44,771 nt of DNA from Selenomonadaceae bacterium (GCA_017484005.1 JAFUTY010000017.1:1-44771); one strand, 5' to 3'; numbered from the stretch's first letter, positions 1 to 9,089 are shown. Made by a program: numbers and translations. The notes: generated by a model from the letters alone, not told the origin.

Positions 1-289
1 AGAATATGCGCGAAATGTTCTCGAAAAAATTTCACTGAAATATCGAAAGACGATCGCAGTTTTCGATATTTATGACTAATCAAAGCGGGAAGACTTTTTT
101 GAACTGCGTCGAACTATGCAGAAAGATTATGACGAGCGATAAAAAAATTTGCCGAAACAATTTTATCCACGGAAATTTTTTGATGATTTTGCAAGTGAAC
201 ATGGATTCTCGATTGAATTTGAGCCGTCAACTCTTGATGGATATTGGAATAATGAATTCATTTTCCATTGCTATCTCTACAGAAATTGA
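1..289 (+). pseudogene. Decayed 3' part of a SAM-dependent methyltransferase (tandem copy)
   Basis: Read in the frame starting at base 2, this stretch aligns with the C-terminal third of the intact methyltransferase that follows (bases 725-1009), without gaps until one extra codon near the end. It shares the REDFFELRR, KQFYPRKFF and YWNNEF segments. Two in-frame TAA codons interrupt it: at 77-79, where the intact copy has GAA, and at 140-142, where it has TAT. Its terminal TGA (287-289) sits in the ribosome-binding site of the next gene. The 5' part lies outside the window, so the full length is unknown. This is best read as a tandem duplicate that has lost function. Recoding is unlikely because TAA ends many intact genes here. 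Confidence 0.85.
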
Positions 290-301
290 GGAGTGTTTTG
301 A

Positions 302-1009
302 TTGCAAAATGATTGGCAAAAAATCTGGAATAAGCGCGAAGATCGATTCGACGAAATCGATTTGAATAATGAAGAATCGGTTTTCATGGAATTGAAACGT
401 CTCGATGGATTCGATCTCACAAGCGGAATCACATATAAAGCATGGATGAGCGAGCTTGAGCGCGTTGAGTTGAAACTCGGGGGGGGAGGGCAACAGATTT
501 TCGAGGTAGGCTGCGGATCTGGGGCAAATTTGTACAAATTTCGCCGAAATGGATTCGAAATCGGCGGACTCGATTATTCTCAAAAATTACTCGATTCACT
601 CAAAAAAATTCTCAAACCAAATGATCTTCGTGAGCTGATTTGTGACGAGGCGATCAATCTGCCAACTGAGATTCAGTATGACGCGTCGATCTCATTTGGA
701 GTTTTCGAGTATTTTTCATCGATTGATTATGCTCGTGAAGTTTTGGAAAAAATGTCTAAAAAATCTCGAAAAATGATCGCTCTTCTTGAAATTTATGATG
801 AATCGAAGCGGGAAGATTTTTTTGAACTGCGTCGAAGTATGCAGAAAGATTATGACGAGCGATATAAAAATCTGCCGAAACAATTTTATCCACGGAAATT
901 TTTTGAGGATTTTGCAAGTGAACATGGATTCTCGATTGAATTTGAGCCGTCAACACTCGAAGGATATTGGAATAATGAATTCGTTTTTCATTGTTATATC
1001 CGGAAGTAA
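302..1009 (+). CDS. Class I SAM-dependent methyltransferase
   Basis: A 235-residue protein with a class I methyltransferase fold. The SAM-binding glycine loop is clear at residues 67-75 (FEVGCGSGA), with an acidic strand end (GLDYS) about 20 residues later. The substrate is not recognisable; such small enzymes often methylate sugars, peptides or small metabolites. The start is TTG at 302, chosen because GAGGAG lies 8 bases upstream and no better start fits. A run of eight Gs (479-486) encodes glycines immediately before the SAM loop, so a slip there would cut off the catalytic domain. The upstream neighbour is a decayed copy of the same gene. A strong terminator follows. Confidence 0.85.
   Translation: MQNDWQKIWNKREDRFDEIDLNNEESVFMELKRLDGFDLTSGITYKAWMSELERVELKLGGGGQQIFEVGCGSGANLYKFRRNGFEIGGLDYSQKLLDSLKKILKPNDLRELICDEAINLPTEIQYDASISFGVFEYFSSIDYAREVLEKMSKKSRKMIALLEIYDESKREDFFELRRSMQKDYDERYKNLPKQFYPRKFFEDFASEHGFSIEFEPSTLEGYWNNEFVFHCYIRK
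479..486 (+). repeat. Poly-G tract (8 G) in methyltransferase gene
   Basis: Eight consecutive Gs, then A and three more Gs, lie in frame just upstream of the SAM-binding loop. The frame is intact at this length. The tract is shorter than the two other G/C tracts in the window (12 and 13), so slippage here would be less frequent. Confidence 0.6.
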
Positions 1010-1012
1010 AAG

Positions 1013-1049
1013 AAGATCCATCGATCAAACGATCGGTGGATCTTTTTTT
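1013..1049. terminator. Bidirectional intrinsic terminator
   Basis: A 14-bp stem with one G-U pair and an AAAC loop, followed by seven Ts. It separates the methyltransferase (plus) from the convergent symporter gene (minus). Confidence 0.8.
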
Positions 1050-1054
1050 ATGAA

Positions 1055-2479
1055 TCAATGCGAATTTTGAATCTCTTGATAATCGATAACTTCACCATTT
1101 TTCTCACGTTCAACAATTTCCGTCTGATAATGGAAACATTCATCCGCGATATCCTTGTTGAGAATCAACAGACAGAGGAGATTTGGAATCGCCATCAAAC
1201 CGTTTGCAGTATCAGAGAAATTCCAAACGATATCGAGAGTCGTCGTTGCACCGATGAAAGTTATCGCACTGAAAACCACTCGATAAATCCAAATCGCTTT
1301 TCGACTTTTAGCGAGAAATTCGAGAGATTTTTCTCCATAATATTCCCAGCCGAGAATCGTTGAAAATGCAAAGAGTGCCAATGAAATCGAGACGATCAAT
1401 TTTGCATATTCTCCAAAGACTGACGAGAATGCAAGAATCGTCAATTGCGCACCGGAAACCAATTTTCCAGTTTCAAGATCAGTTGCACCAAGCATTCCGG
1501 AAGATGAAATCACAAGTCCAGTCAAAACGCAGATGATCATTGTATCGAAAAAAGTTCCAGTCATATTCACATAGCCTTGACGACTTGCATGATCTGTTCG
1601 AGCAGCTGCCGCGGCGATTGGAGCTGAACCGAGTCCTGCTTCATTCGAAAAAACTCCTCGAGCAACTCCCCATCGCATTGAAGTCAACATCGTTGCGACG
1701 ATTGATCCTCCAACTCCTCCTGCAACCGATTCAAACGAGAAAGCCATTCTGAACATTTCGGCGACTCCTGCAGGAACATGTTCAAAGTTGACAATGATAA
1801 CAATGACTGCAACGATGAAATAGAAAACTGCCATCCCTGGAACGACAACGCTCGAGACTTTTCCGATTGAATGAACGCCGCGCATGAGAATTGAAAATGC
1901 AAGAATCATGATAATTGCGCCGGTGATCCATGTTGGAAATTCGAAACTCGTATTCAGAGCCGCCGCGATTGAATTTGCTTGAGTCATGTTTCCAATTCCG
2001 AAGGATGCACAGACTGCAAAAATCGCGAACATCGTTGCCATGAATTTGCCGAGATTTCCGCCGATTCCATTTTTCATTGCATACATTGGACCGCCAGACA
2101 TTTCACCGACTGAATTTGTCTCGCGATATTTCACCGAGAGAACTGATTCGCCATATTTTGTTGCAAGTCCAAACGCCGCCGAGATCCACATCCAAACCAA
2201 TGCTCCTGGACCTCCAAGAACCATCGCAGTTGCAACGCCGACGATGTTTCCAGTTCCAATTGTCGCCGCGAGCGCAGTTGCCAGCGATTGAAATGGTGAC
2301 AGATCGCCCTCATGCTTGTCATGCTTGCGAAGAATCAATTTCACAGCGTACGCAAGATTGATCCACGGCAAAAATTTGAGTCGAATCGTGAGAAAAATTC
2401 CTGTTCCGACGAGGAGCGCGAGCATTATTGGTCCCCAGACGAAATCATTCACTTGACTCAGGATTTCCGAGAAAGTCAT
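1055..2479 (-). CDS. Amino acid:cation symporter, AGCS (alanine/glycine:Na+) family
   Basis: A 474-residue polytopic inner-membrane protein of the AGCS family, which imports alanine or glycine with sodium or protons. Family signatures are visible: GTGIFLTIRLKFLP near the N-terminus, the GTGNIVGVATA segment, SGGPMYAM, and SNEAGLGSAPIAAAAA in the middle. The start is the ATG at 2479, because AGGAGGG lies 6 bases upstream; a longer reading to 2521 has no such site. The substrate within the family cannot be told from sequence. A second, diverged member lies at 15456-16808. A promoter-like element (2521-2549) precedes the gene and a strong hairpin ends it. Confidence 0.93.
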   Translation of the reverse strand: MTFSEILSQVNDFVWGPIMLALLVGTGIFLTIRLKFLPWINLAYAVKLILRKHDKHEGDLSPFQSLATALAATIGTGNIVGVATAMVLGGPGALVWMWISAAFGLATKYGESVLSVKYRETNSVGEMSGGPMYAMKNGIGGNLGKFMATMFAIFAVCASFGIGNMTQANSIAAALNTSFEFPTWITGAIIMILAFSILMRGVHSIGKVSSVVVPGMAVFYFIVAVIVIIVNFEHVPAGVAEMFRMAFSFESVAGGVGGSIVATMLTSMRWGVARGVFSNEAGLGSAPIAAAAARTDHASRQGYVNMTGTFFDTMIICVLTGLVISSSGMLGATDLETGKLVSGAQLTILAFSSVFGEYAKLIVSISLALFAFSTILGWEYYGEKSLEFLAKSRKAIWIYRVVFSAITFIGATTTLDIVWNFSDTANGLMAIPNLLCLLILNKDIADECFHYQTEIVEREKNGEVIDYQEIQNSH

Positions 2480-2520
2480 TGAATTCCCTCCTAGAAGAAT
2501 TTTGAGAAGCAACGATCGCA

Positions 2521-2549
2521 ATTTTAAATTTTGAAGTTTGAAAAGTAAA
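2521..2549 (-). promoter_or_regulatory. Putative promoter of AGCS symporter
   Basis: Minus-strand TTTACT, 17-base spacer, TAAAAT, located between the tRNA terminator and the symporter start. Confidence 0.5.
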
Positions 2550-2560
2550 TAATTCCGAAC

Positions 2561-2602
2561 AAAAAAAGAGATCCGATCGATTTATGTCGACCAGATCTCT
2601 TT
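2561..2602 (-). terminator. Terminator of tRNA-Glu/tRNA-Gln unit
   Basis: A 16-bp imperfect stem around loop TTTATG. On the minus strand it ends in a run of seven Ts just downstream of tRNA-Gln. Confidence 0.75.
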
Positions 2603-2620
2603 GTCATTTCGAATTCAAAT

Positions 2621-2694
2621 TGGCAGGGGTAGCTGGATTCGAACCAACGATGGTGGAGTCAGAGTCCACTGCCTTACCGCTTGGCGATACCCCT
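2621..2694 (-). tRNA. tRNA-Gln (CTG)
   Basis: A 74-base cloverleaf with encoded CCA. The acceptor AGGGGTA pairs with TACCCCT. The anticodon loop CTCTGAC gives anticodon CTG, and the D-arm GCCAAGCGGTAAGGC matches bacterial tRNA-Gln. It lies 10 bases downstream of tRNA-Glu and is probably co-transcribed. Confidence 0.95.
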
Positions 2695-2704
2695 GAACGA
2701 AAAA

Positions 2705-2779
2705 TGGTGACGCCAGCGGGATTTGAACCCACGAACCCGCCGTGAAAGGGCGGTGTCTTAACCCCTTGACGATGGCGCC
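2705..2779 (-). tRNA. tRNA-Glu (TTC)
   Basis: A 75-base cloverleaf with encoded CCA. The acceptor GGCGCCA pairs with TGGCGTC, and the anticodon stem-loop CCGCC-CTTTCAC-GGCGG gives anticodon TTC. Confidence 0.95.
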
Positions 2780-2798
2780 ACTGCATTTCGCGAATTGG

Positions 2799-2827
2799 AT
2801 TATATGAAAACCGAATCAGATTTGCAA
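2799..2827 (-). promoter_or_regulatory. Promoter of tRNA-Glu/tRNA-Gln
   Basis: Minus-strand TTGCAA, 17-base spacer, perfect TATAAT, 20 bases upstream of tRNA-Glu. Confidence 0.8.
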
Positions 2828-2893
2828 GCATTTTTTTTAGCACATGAAAATTTTTAGCTCGATAGCAGATTTCATCGAAATTTTCGGCGATTA

Positions 2894-2922
2894 TAGACAA
2901 AGAAATGAATCTATGATAAATA
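2894..2922 (+). promoter_or_regulatory. Putative promoter of deoR-family gene
   Basis: TAGACA, 17-base spacer, TAAATA, about 30 bases upstream of the start codon. It overlaps an inverted repeat. Confidence 0.45.
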
Positions 2923-2934
2923 AATGACTTATCA
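2914..2934. promoter_or_regulatory. Possible operator (inverted repeat TGATAA-N9-TTATCA)
   Basis: Perfect 6-base arms separated by nine bases overlap the putative -10 of the DeoR gene. The position suits autoregulation, but this is inferred from position and symmetry only. Confidence 0.35.
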
Positions 2935-2953
2935 AAGATTTTGAGGTGTTCAT

Positions 2954-3715
2954 ATGCTGCCTGAAGAAAGACAAAATATGATTGTTCAAATAGTTAATGA
3001 AACAGGTTCAGCGAGCGTCAAGGATTTAAGCATTCGTTTCGCAATCACCGAAGACAGTATCAGAAAAGATCTGACTTCGCTGCAGAAAAAAGGATTACTT
3101 CGAAAAACTTATGGCGGTGCTTTGAAAATCGAAGATAATTCGCAGGAACAATTTGTGTCTCAACGCAAAGGCAAATATATTCTCGATAAACAAAAAATCG
3201 CTAAAAAAATCGTGGGCATGCTTAAAAATGGCGATTTGATCTTTCTTGATATCTCCACGACGAATATTGAAGTTGCAAAACTGTTGAAAACTTCAGGATT
3301 GTCGCTGACTGTCGTGACGAATATGATTGACGTCATGAATGTTATGATTGGCGACGAATTCAATAAATTGATTTTCATCGGCGGCACTTTCACGGATGGC
3401 AAAGACGGTTTTGTCGGATTGAACGCAAATCGCGAAATTTCTCGATATCGTTTCGATAAATCTTTTCTCGGTGTTGTTGGAGTCAGTGCGTCAACGAATT
3501 CAGTTTCGACTTATATGTTGGAAGATGCATCGACTAAAGAAACGATCGTGAAAAGTTCCAAGCAGGCATTCATGATTTTGGAAACTCGAAAATTGTCTAA
3601 AGATGGAAATTTTGTCTATGCAACTATCAATGATTTTGCCGGCGCGATAACTGAAAAGCCGCTTGAAGATTGGCAAGAGAGTATGCTATCGCCGTATGAT
3701 TTAGAAATTATATGA
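2954..3715 (+). CDS. DeoR-family transcriptional regulator
   Basis: A 253-residue regulator. The N-terminal winged helix-turn-helix (residues about 1-57) contains the family pattern SIRKDLTSLQKKGLLRKTYGG. The C-terminal part is the DeoR sensor domain, related to ribose-phosphate isomerases, which usually binds a sugar phosphate; its IFIGGTF and GFVGLNA segments are seen here. GAGGTG lies just upstream of the ATG. It faces, tail to tail, the aldolase-activase-glycyl radical enzyme cluster, so it is the obvious candidate regulator of that cluster (inference). An inverted repeat over its promoter suggests autoregulation. A very clear terminator follows. Confidence 0.92.
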   Translation: MLPEERQNMIVQIVNETGSASVKDLSIRFAITEDSIRKDLTSLQKKGLLRKTYGGALKIEDNSQEQFVSQRKGKYILDKQKIAKKIVGMLKNGDLIFLDISTTNIEVAKLLKTSGLSLTVVTNMIDVMNVMIGDEFNKLIFIGGTFTDGKDGFVGLNANREISRYRFDKSFLGVVGVSASTNSVSTYMLEDASTKETIVKSSKQAFMILETRKLSKDGNFVYATINDFAGAITEKPLEDWQESMLSPYDLEII

Positions 3716-3719
3716 AAAG

Positions 3720-3759
3720 AGCCTTACGCGAGAATTGACTTGCGTAAGGCTTTTTTTTT
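3720..3759 (+). terminator. Intrinsic terminator of deoR-family gene
   Basis: A perfect 10-bp stem (AGCCTTACGC / GCGTAAGGCT) with a 12-base loop, followed by nine Ts. Confidence 0.9.
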
Positions 3760-3775
3760 GAAATCAAATCGATTG

Positions 3776-4453
3776 TCAAGCGTCTTTCATTGTTTTACCT
3801 TCACCGACAAGACTTTCAAAATCTCTGATGAAAGCATTAATCGCGGAAGTAATCGCTTCATTTTTGACAAGCGCGAAAATCACATCTGGCGATGCAGTTG
3901 CCGCTCCAACTCCATATTCCGCAAGATCGAGCATCTGTTGAGAATTTTTGAAACTCGCCGCCAAGACATTCGCATTGAGATTGTTGTTTTTGAAAATGTC
4001 ATGAATATGCTGTGCGATCGAAACACCGTCATAACCCATATTGTCAATTCGATTGATGTATGGCGCAGCATAACTCGCTCCAGCTTTCGCCGCTAAAAAG
4101 GCCTGCATCGGAGTATAAATTGCAGTCGCCGTGATATTTGCATTTTCAGCTTTCAAAATTTTCATCGCCTTGAATCCCTGCTCGATTGATGGAATTTTGA
4201 CGAAAGTATTTTTGCCGAGTTCCTGTTGAATTCGATGAGCGTCCTCGACCATTCCTTCAGCCGTTTTCGCGACAACTTGAACATGAAGTTCAGCATCTGC
4301 CCCGATGAATTCGCGAATCTCTTTCAAAACATCATAAGGCTTGCGACCACTTTGCGCCAAGATCGTCGGATTGGTTGTCACGCCATCGACAGGATAAAAC
4401 TCGTAAATTTTTTTGATTTGATCGATGTGCGCGTCGTCAATGATCAATTTCAT
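3776..4453 (-). CDS. fsa: Transaldolase-like fructose-6-phosphate aldolase (FSA/TalC family)
   Basis: A 225-residue TIM-barrel class I aldolase, the size of FSA/TalC enzymes rather than full transaldolase. The Schiff-base lysine is in FVKIP at residue 86. GVTTNPTIL near the N-terminus and NITATAIYTPMQAFLAAKAG are family signatures. FSA enzymes cleave or form fructose 6-phosphate and related 1-deoxy-ketose phosphates using dihydroxyacetone or hydroxyacetone. The ATG is preceded by AGGAGG. It is the last gene of a minus-strand cluster with a glycyl radical enzyme and its activase, the same association as ybiW-ybiY-fsaA in E. coli, so it probably cleaves the product of that enzyme (inference). 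Confidence 0.9.
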   Translation of the reverse strand: MKLIIDDAHIDQIKKIYEFYPVDGVTTNPTILAQSGRKPYDVLKEIREFIGADAELHVQVVAKTAEGMVEDAHRIQQELGKNTFVKIPSIEQGFKAMKILKAENANITATAIYTPMQAFLAAKAGASYAAPYINRIDNMGYDGVSIAQHIHDIFKNNNLNANVLAASFKNSQQMLDLAEYGVGAATASPDVIFALVKNEAITSAINAFIRDFESLVGEGKTMKDA

Positions 4454-4465
4454 GAAAAATTCCTC

Positions 4466-5386
4466 CTATTCATCAATGAAAACATTTCTCACGCCATTCG
4501 AATGAGCAATTTCCGCGAAGTGATTCATCTGCTCTTTCGAAAAACGCTTTGGATTCTCTTTGAAACAAAATTCACGTCCGACAAGATGATATTTCGCCAA
4601 AGCCAGCGGATTGTAATTCAAAATCTCGTAATTGACTTCTGGAAAAATTCCGCTGATGAATTTGGCAATTTCCGCGACATTTTTTTCAGTTGCAGTATAT
4701 TCAGGAATCATTGGAGTACGAATCACGACATCCCTTTTTTTATCGGAAGTCAGCAGATATTCGAGATTCTGTATGATCAATTTGTTCGAAACTTTCGTCG
4801 CGCGAATGTGTTCCGATTCATCAAAAATTTTGCAATCCGCGAAAATATGATTCAAATACGGCAAAACTTTTTTCAGATTTTCAATCGGCACGAGTAAAGC
4901 AGTTTCAATCGCAGTATGAATTCCGCGATCTTGCAGGAGTTTCAAAAGCTGCCCTGCAAAATCTGGCTGGAGCAATGGTTCGCCGCCAGATAAAGTCACA
5001 CCGCCATCATATTTAAAAAACGGCGCATCACTCATAACTTCGCCAAACAATTTATAAACATCGATTTCGCGCGAATCCCATGCAATTGCGCCCGTGGGAC
5101 AAATCTGAATCAACTCATCCCAATCTTCAGATTTCGTGTGATCCAAAACAATTTTTTCATCTTGAAAAGTCATTCCGCCGCATTTTGAATTTTTGACGCA
5201 ACTTCCGCAATGAATGCATTTTTTATCGAAATACAACGCTCGACGTTTTGTCGAAATTCCTTCTGGATTGTGACACCATGCGCAGAGCAATTGACAGCCC
5301 TTGAAAAAAACTGTCGTTCTGATTCCGCCGCCGTCATGCGTTGCAAATCGACGAACATCGAAAATCGTGCCTTTCAAATTTTCCAT
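4466..5386 (-). CDS. Glycyl radical enzyme activating enzyme (radical SAM)
   Basis: A 306-residue radical SAM protein. The CxxxCxxC cluster motif is CQLLCAWC near residue 35. A ferredoxin-like insert (KCIHCGSC, later ICPTGAIAW) carries extra Fe-S cysteines, as in PflC/YbiY-type activases but not PflA. TLSGGEPLLQPDF is the glycine-rich SAM-binding motif. The enzyme would place a radical on the C-terminal glycine loop of its partner. The start is the ATG at 5386, which begins the conserved GTIFDVRRFATHDG region; its ribosome site is weak, suggesting coupling to the upstream gene, whose TAG lies 10 bases away. The gene looks intact although its partner is broken. Confidence 0.92.
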   Translation of the reverse strand: MENLKGTIFDVRRFATHDGGGIRTTVFFKGCQLLCAWCHNPEGISTKRRALYFDKKCIHCGSCVKNSKCGGMTFQDEKIVLDHTKSEDWDELIQICPTGAIAWDSREIDVYKLFGEVMSDAPFFKYDGGVTLSGGEPLLQPDFAGQLLKLLQDRGIHTAIETALLVPIENLKKVLPYLNHIFADCKIFDESEHIRATKVSNKLIIQNLEYLLTSDKKRDVVIRTPMIPEYTATEKNVAEIAKFISGIFPEVNYEILNYNPLALAKYHLVGREFCFKENPKRFSKEQMNHFAEIAHSNGVRNVFIDE

Positions 5387-5396
5387 GTCATTCTCT

Positions 5397-7485
5397 CTAA
5401 ATATCATCGTAGGAAGTTCGCGCAATGATTTCATCTTGCAGCTCTTCAGCCAGCTCGGTGAAATATGCTGTATATCCTGCAACTCGAACTGTCAAACTTC
5501 GATATGCTTCGGGATTTTTTTCGCGGCGAGTAAATTTTCTTTTCGAACGACGTTGAATTGAATGTGCGGAATTTCCAGATCAACGAAAGTCCTCAAGAAT
5601 TTGGCGAATTTATCGATTCCTGTTTCCGTTTTGAAAAATTCCGGCAGAAATTTCATATTCAACAAGCCGCCATTTGTCGTCAATTCTTTATCGAGTTTCG
5701 AAACTGATTTTAAAACTGCAGTTGGACCTGTCACATCGCGTCCATACACTGGAGACATTCCTCCATCTGCGAGAGGTTGTCCAGCTAATCTTCCATCCGG
5801 CGATGCACCGACATTTTCTCCCATCGGAACATGTGCAGACACTGTATACATCCCCGTGTGATAACGTCCGCCGCGATAATTTTTGTAATGACCGATTCTC
5901 TCACGGAAATATCTTGCCCATTTCACACCGATCGAATCAACCCATTCGACATCGTTTCCATATTTTGGAACTTTGTTCAAAAGACGTGCGCGAAGAATCT
6001 CATGCCCCTCAAAATTTTTGCGAAGAGCGTCTAGCAATTCTTCACGACCCACAATTTTATCCTCATAAACCAATTTTTTGATCGCGGCAAGTGAATCAGC
6101 TAGATTTGCAACTTGAATCATTTGAACGCCGGATAAATTATATTTTGCCCCGCCAGCTGTGACATCGATTCCATTTTCCATGCAATCGTCAATCACTGCA
6201 GAAAAAAATGGAGTTGGCAGCAAATCGATGTGAGCTTTTTCAATCTCTTCGCAAGCCTTGATCATTTTCTCCATAAATTCATCGATGTGCCGACGAAATG
6301 CATTTTCCAAATTCTCGTAAGTTTCATAAGTCGTCAAGTCTCCATAATTTGGAGCAAGCTGTGCGCCGGTCAATAAACATTTTCCACCGTTCAAAGTAAG
6401 TTCGAGAGCTTTATTCAGATTGAACATTGCCGCATCGCTCCAGCCGAGATTGTTTCCCTGTGTTGTAATCTCGACGCAACCGACAATCGCATAATCTCGA
6501 GCGTCTTTGATTTCAACATCCAATTCTTCGAGCGCAGGAATGATCGCTTTGTCATTGAAAAATTGAGGCATCCCGCTCCCTTTCGCAACAACTCTGATCG
6601 CCTGTTTTAAAAGTTTGTCACCTGTTTTTTCATGAAGTCTCACAGACAGATTCGGCTGCGGCAGTAAAAGATGTTCCTGCGCTTTCAAACATAAAAACGA
6701 AATCTCGTTGGAATAATCATTGTCATCTGCGTCTTGTCCACCGATCGCGATGTTGAATCCAATTGGAAATCCAGCGAAAAATTTCGCGCTGTTTCGATTA
6801 CGCATATAAACAATTTGATTGAACTTCAGCCAAATGCATTCAATGATTTCGAGCGCATCATCTTCCGTCAAAATTTTGTTCTCGATATCACGGCGGTAGA
6901 AGTCGATCAAAAATTCATCCACTCAAATGACGATGCATTTGATTCCATTTGCAGCACGACAAATAAAAACCAAATCGATTGAACTGCTTCCCAAAAAGTT
7001 CGCGCGGGATTTTCAGCCAGCGAATTGCAATTCCTGGCGACCTGCTCGAGTTCCGATTTGAACTTTTCATCCGATTGAAGTTTAGCCATGTTTGCCGCGA
7101 GATCTGCATAGCGTTTCATGAAATTTTGAACGCCTTCCATGACTATTGAAACGGCTTGATAAAAAATTTTTTGATCGCCAACTGCAGTTTTGAATTTCTC
7201 TTCCGCTTGAGATCTCAAACCTGCCGCACCAAGTCTCAACCAAAGCTTGCAGTCTGGACAAATATGTCCTTGAGCGTGATCCGTCTGATTAATTTTTGCG
7301 ATTTTGGAAATTTCGCTGATCTCTTTTCCATAACGCTTTTTGAGAACATCTTCGAGAGATTTTCCTTCCCAATACGGTTTGATCTCTTCGCGAAAAATCT
7401 TGATATCTTCTTCGCGAATGTTGAATTTATCTTGCGGACGATTTGGCAACTCCTCAAATTCCCTATCAACCCATGTCGAGTCGCT
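5397..7485 (-). pseudogene. Glycyl radical enzyme (PflD/YbiW type), broken in at least three places
   Basis: This is a recognisable dehydratase/PFL-like glycyl radical enzyme. It has the thiyl-radical site GCVEIT, the RPQDKF segment near the N-terminus, and the radical loop [10 protein letters not shown] near the C-terminus. The reading frame is damaged. (1) The first 100 or so residues are missing: a TAA at 7486-7488 precedes the homologous region and no N-terminus lies upstream. (2) Near 6907-6922, after LQMESNASSFEW, the frame changes and the GRF-type residues usually found there are absent. (3) A run of seven As on the coding strand (5515-5521) throws the tail out of frame; eight would restore [15 protein letters not shown]. 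The downstream activase and aldolase are intact. Confidence 0.88.
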
Positions 7486-7526
7486 TTAAGTGACAGTGCT
7501 TATTGAATCATTGATAATTTTTCGAA

Positions 7527-9089
7527 TCAAACACATGGAATTTTCAAGATGAAATCAGTTCCAATTCCAAGCTCGCCATCGATTTCGATTTGAATTCCAT
7601 GAATTTCCATAATCCATTTCGCGATTGATAATCCTAATCCAGTGCCGCCGATTTCCTTGCCGCTCGAGTCGAGTTTTGTCCTCGATAGATCCACGCGATA
7701 GAATCGATCAAAGATTTTCTCGCGATCCTCTTCCGCAATTCCAATTCCAGTGTCTGAAATCGTGACTTCCAAAAATTTTTCGCGGCGGATCGATTTCACT
7801 TCGATTTTTCCGCCCGATGGAGTATACTTCGCTGCATTCTCTAAAAAGATTCGGAGCAGTTCGATCATCAATGTTTTATCTGCAAAAATTGATCCGGAAT
7901 CATTCCGCTCGAAAATTATTGAATGATCATGCTCGGATCGTTCAAATTTTGTCATTGTATCGGCGAGCAGTTTTTGAAAATCGAGCGTCTCTTTCTCGAT
8001 TGACTGCCGTTTCATATCGATTCGCGCGATCATCAGCAATTTTTCGATCAGACTTTTCATGTTTTGAGCTTCAGAACTGATTGCTTCAATCGATTCCTGC
8101 AGAATTTCTTGATCTTCCTTGCCCCAGCGATTCAACAGATCTGAATAATTGATTATCGTGGTGAGTGGAGTTCGCAATTCATGTGACGCGTCAGATACAA
8201 ATTTTTTCTGTTGATCGATGCCGCGCTGCAACCGATCTATCATTCGATTAAATGCATCGATTAAGTCGCTGACTTCATCTTTCGTTGGTGAACTTGGAAT
8301 TCGATCGTTCATTTTTTCTGTCGAAATTGAATTTGCCGTTCGAGTTATCCATCGAATCGGACTCAATAAACTTCGACTCAACATCCAGCCGGATATCAGT
8401 GAAATCAGAAATCCAATGAAACTCACGCCGAGGATGTACCATTGCAATTCAGCGAACAATTTTCGCTGCGATGTGATCGTTCTAAAAAAATGCAGAGTGA
8501 TCGGTTTTTGATTGTAAATCGCTTTGACGCTCGCATGATAAACATATGAATTGTCGAATTCCGCGACTCTCAGCGTTGCATGGATTGGATAGATTCGCTG
8601 ATCCGGAGTTTTATTGTATTCGGAAGGAAAGATCAGATATTCACCATCGCCGCCAGGTGGTGACCAGATCGGATTTCGATCGATTTGCCGCGCGATAACT
8701 CGATTCGTCGCCGGATATTTTGGATCTGTATCGAGAATCATGTTTCCAGATTCATCTTCAACTCGCAATGTCACGCTCGGCATCAATGGTTTATCGCTGT
8801 AAAAATTCGATTCGAGATGATCCAGATCGAAAATCTGCTCGCCTTTGACAATTTTTTCGAGCGTCAATCTGATACTCACTCGAAGAGCAAATTCTGCTTG
8901 ATTGTAATTCATTCGATAGACACTCGCGCCGAAAATCGAATCGATTACTAGAATTGTCAAGAAGCAGCAGATTCCATATCGAATCGTGATTCGCGTCGTG
9001 ATTCGTGGATTTCGAAGGCTGTATAGCTGTCTTCGAAAAAACAATTTCAGTCGAGCTCTGGTGAATTTGCGTTTAAAAATTCCTAACAA
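7527..9089 (-). CDS. Sensor histidine kinase (orphan)
   Basis: A 520-residue membrane kinase. Membrane segments are at about 38-58 and 217-238, enclosing a periplasmic sensor region of about 155 residues. HAMP follows at about 240-290. The HisKA box SHELRTPL has the phospho-accepting His at 303. The ATPase domain shows ENAAKYTP (N box), DTGIGIAEED (G1), FDRFYRVD (F) and GGTGLGLSI (G2). The TTG start at 9089 is supported by GGAGG nine bases upstream. No response regulator is adjacent: upstream lies the divergent rimP operon and downstream the broken glycyl radical gene, so the partner and signal are unknown. Confidence 0.93.
   Translation of the reverse strand: MLGIFKRKFTRARLKLFFRRQLYSLRNPRITTRITIRYGICCFLTILVIDSIFGASVYRMNYNQAEFALRVSIRLTLEKIVKGEQIFDLDHLESNFYSDKPLMPSVTLRVEDESGNMILDTDPKYPATNRVIARQIDRNPIWSPPGGDGEYLIFPSEYNKTPDQRIYPIHATLRVAEFDNSYVYHASVKAIYNQKPITLHFFRTITSQRKLFAELQWYILGVSFIGFLISLISGWMLSRSLLSPIRWITRTANSISTEKMNDRIPSSPTKDEVSDLIDAFNRMIDRLQRGIDQQKKFVSDASHELRTPLTTIINYSDLLNRWGKEDQEILQESIEAISSEAQNMKSLIEKLLMIARIDMKRQSIEKETLDFQKLLADTMTKFERSEHDHSIIFERNDSGSIFADKTLMIELLRIFLENAAKYTPSGGKIEVKSIRREKFLEVTISDTGIGIAEEDREKIFDRFYRVDLSRTKLDSSGKEIGGTGLGLSIAKWIMEIHGIQIEIDGELGIGTDFILKIPCV

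Noticed and set aside
5515..5521. Programmed frameshift producing full-length glycyl radical enzyme
   Set aside because: A slippery A7 is suggestive, but the same gene also lacks its N-terminus and has a second frame break with lost conserved residues, so it is degenerate.
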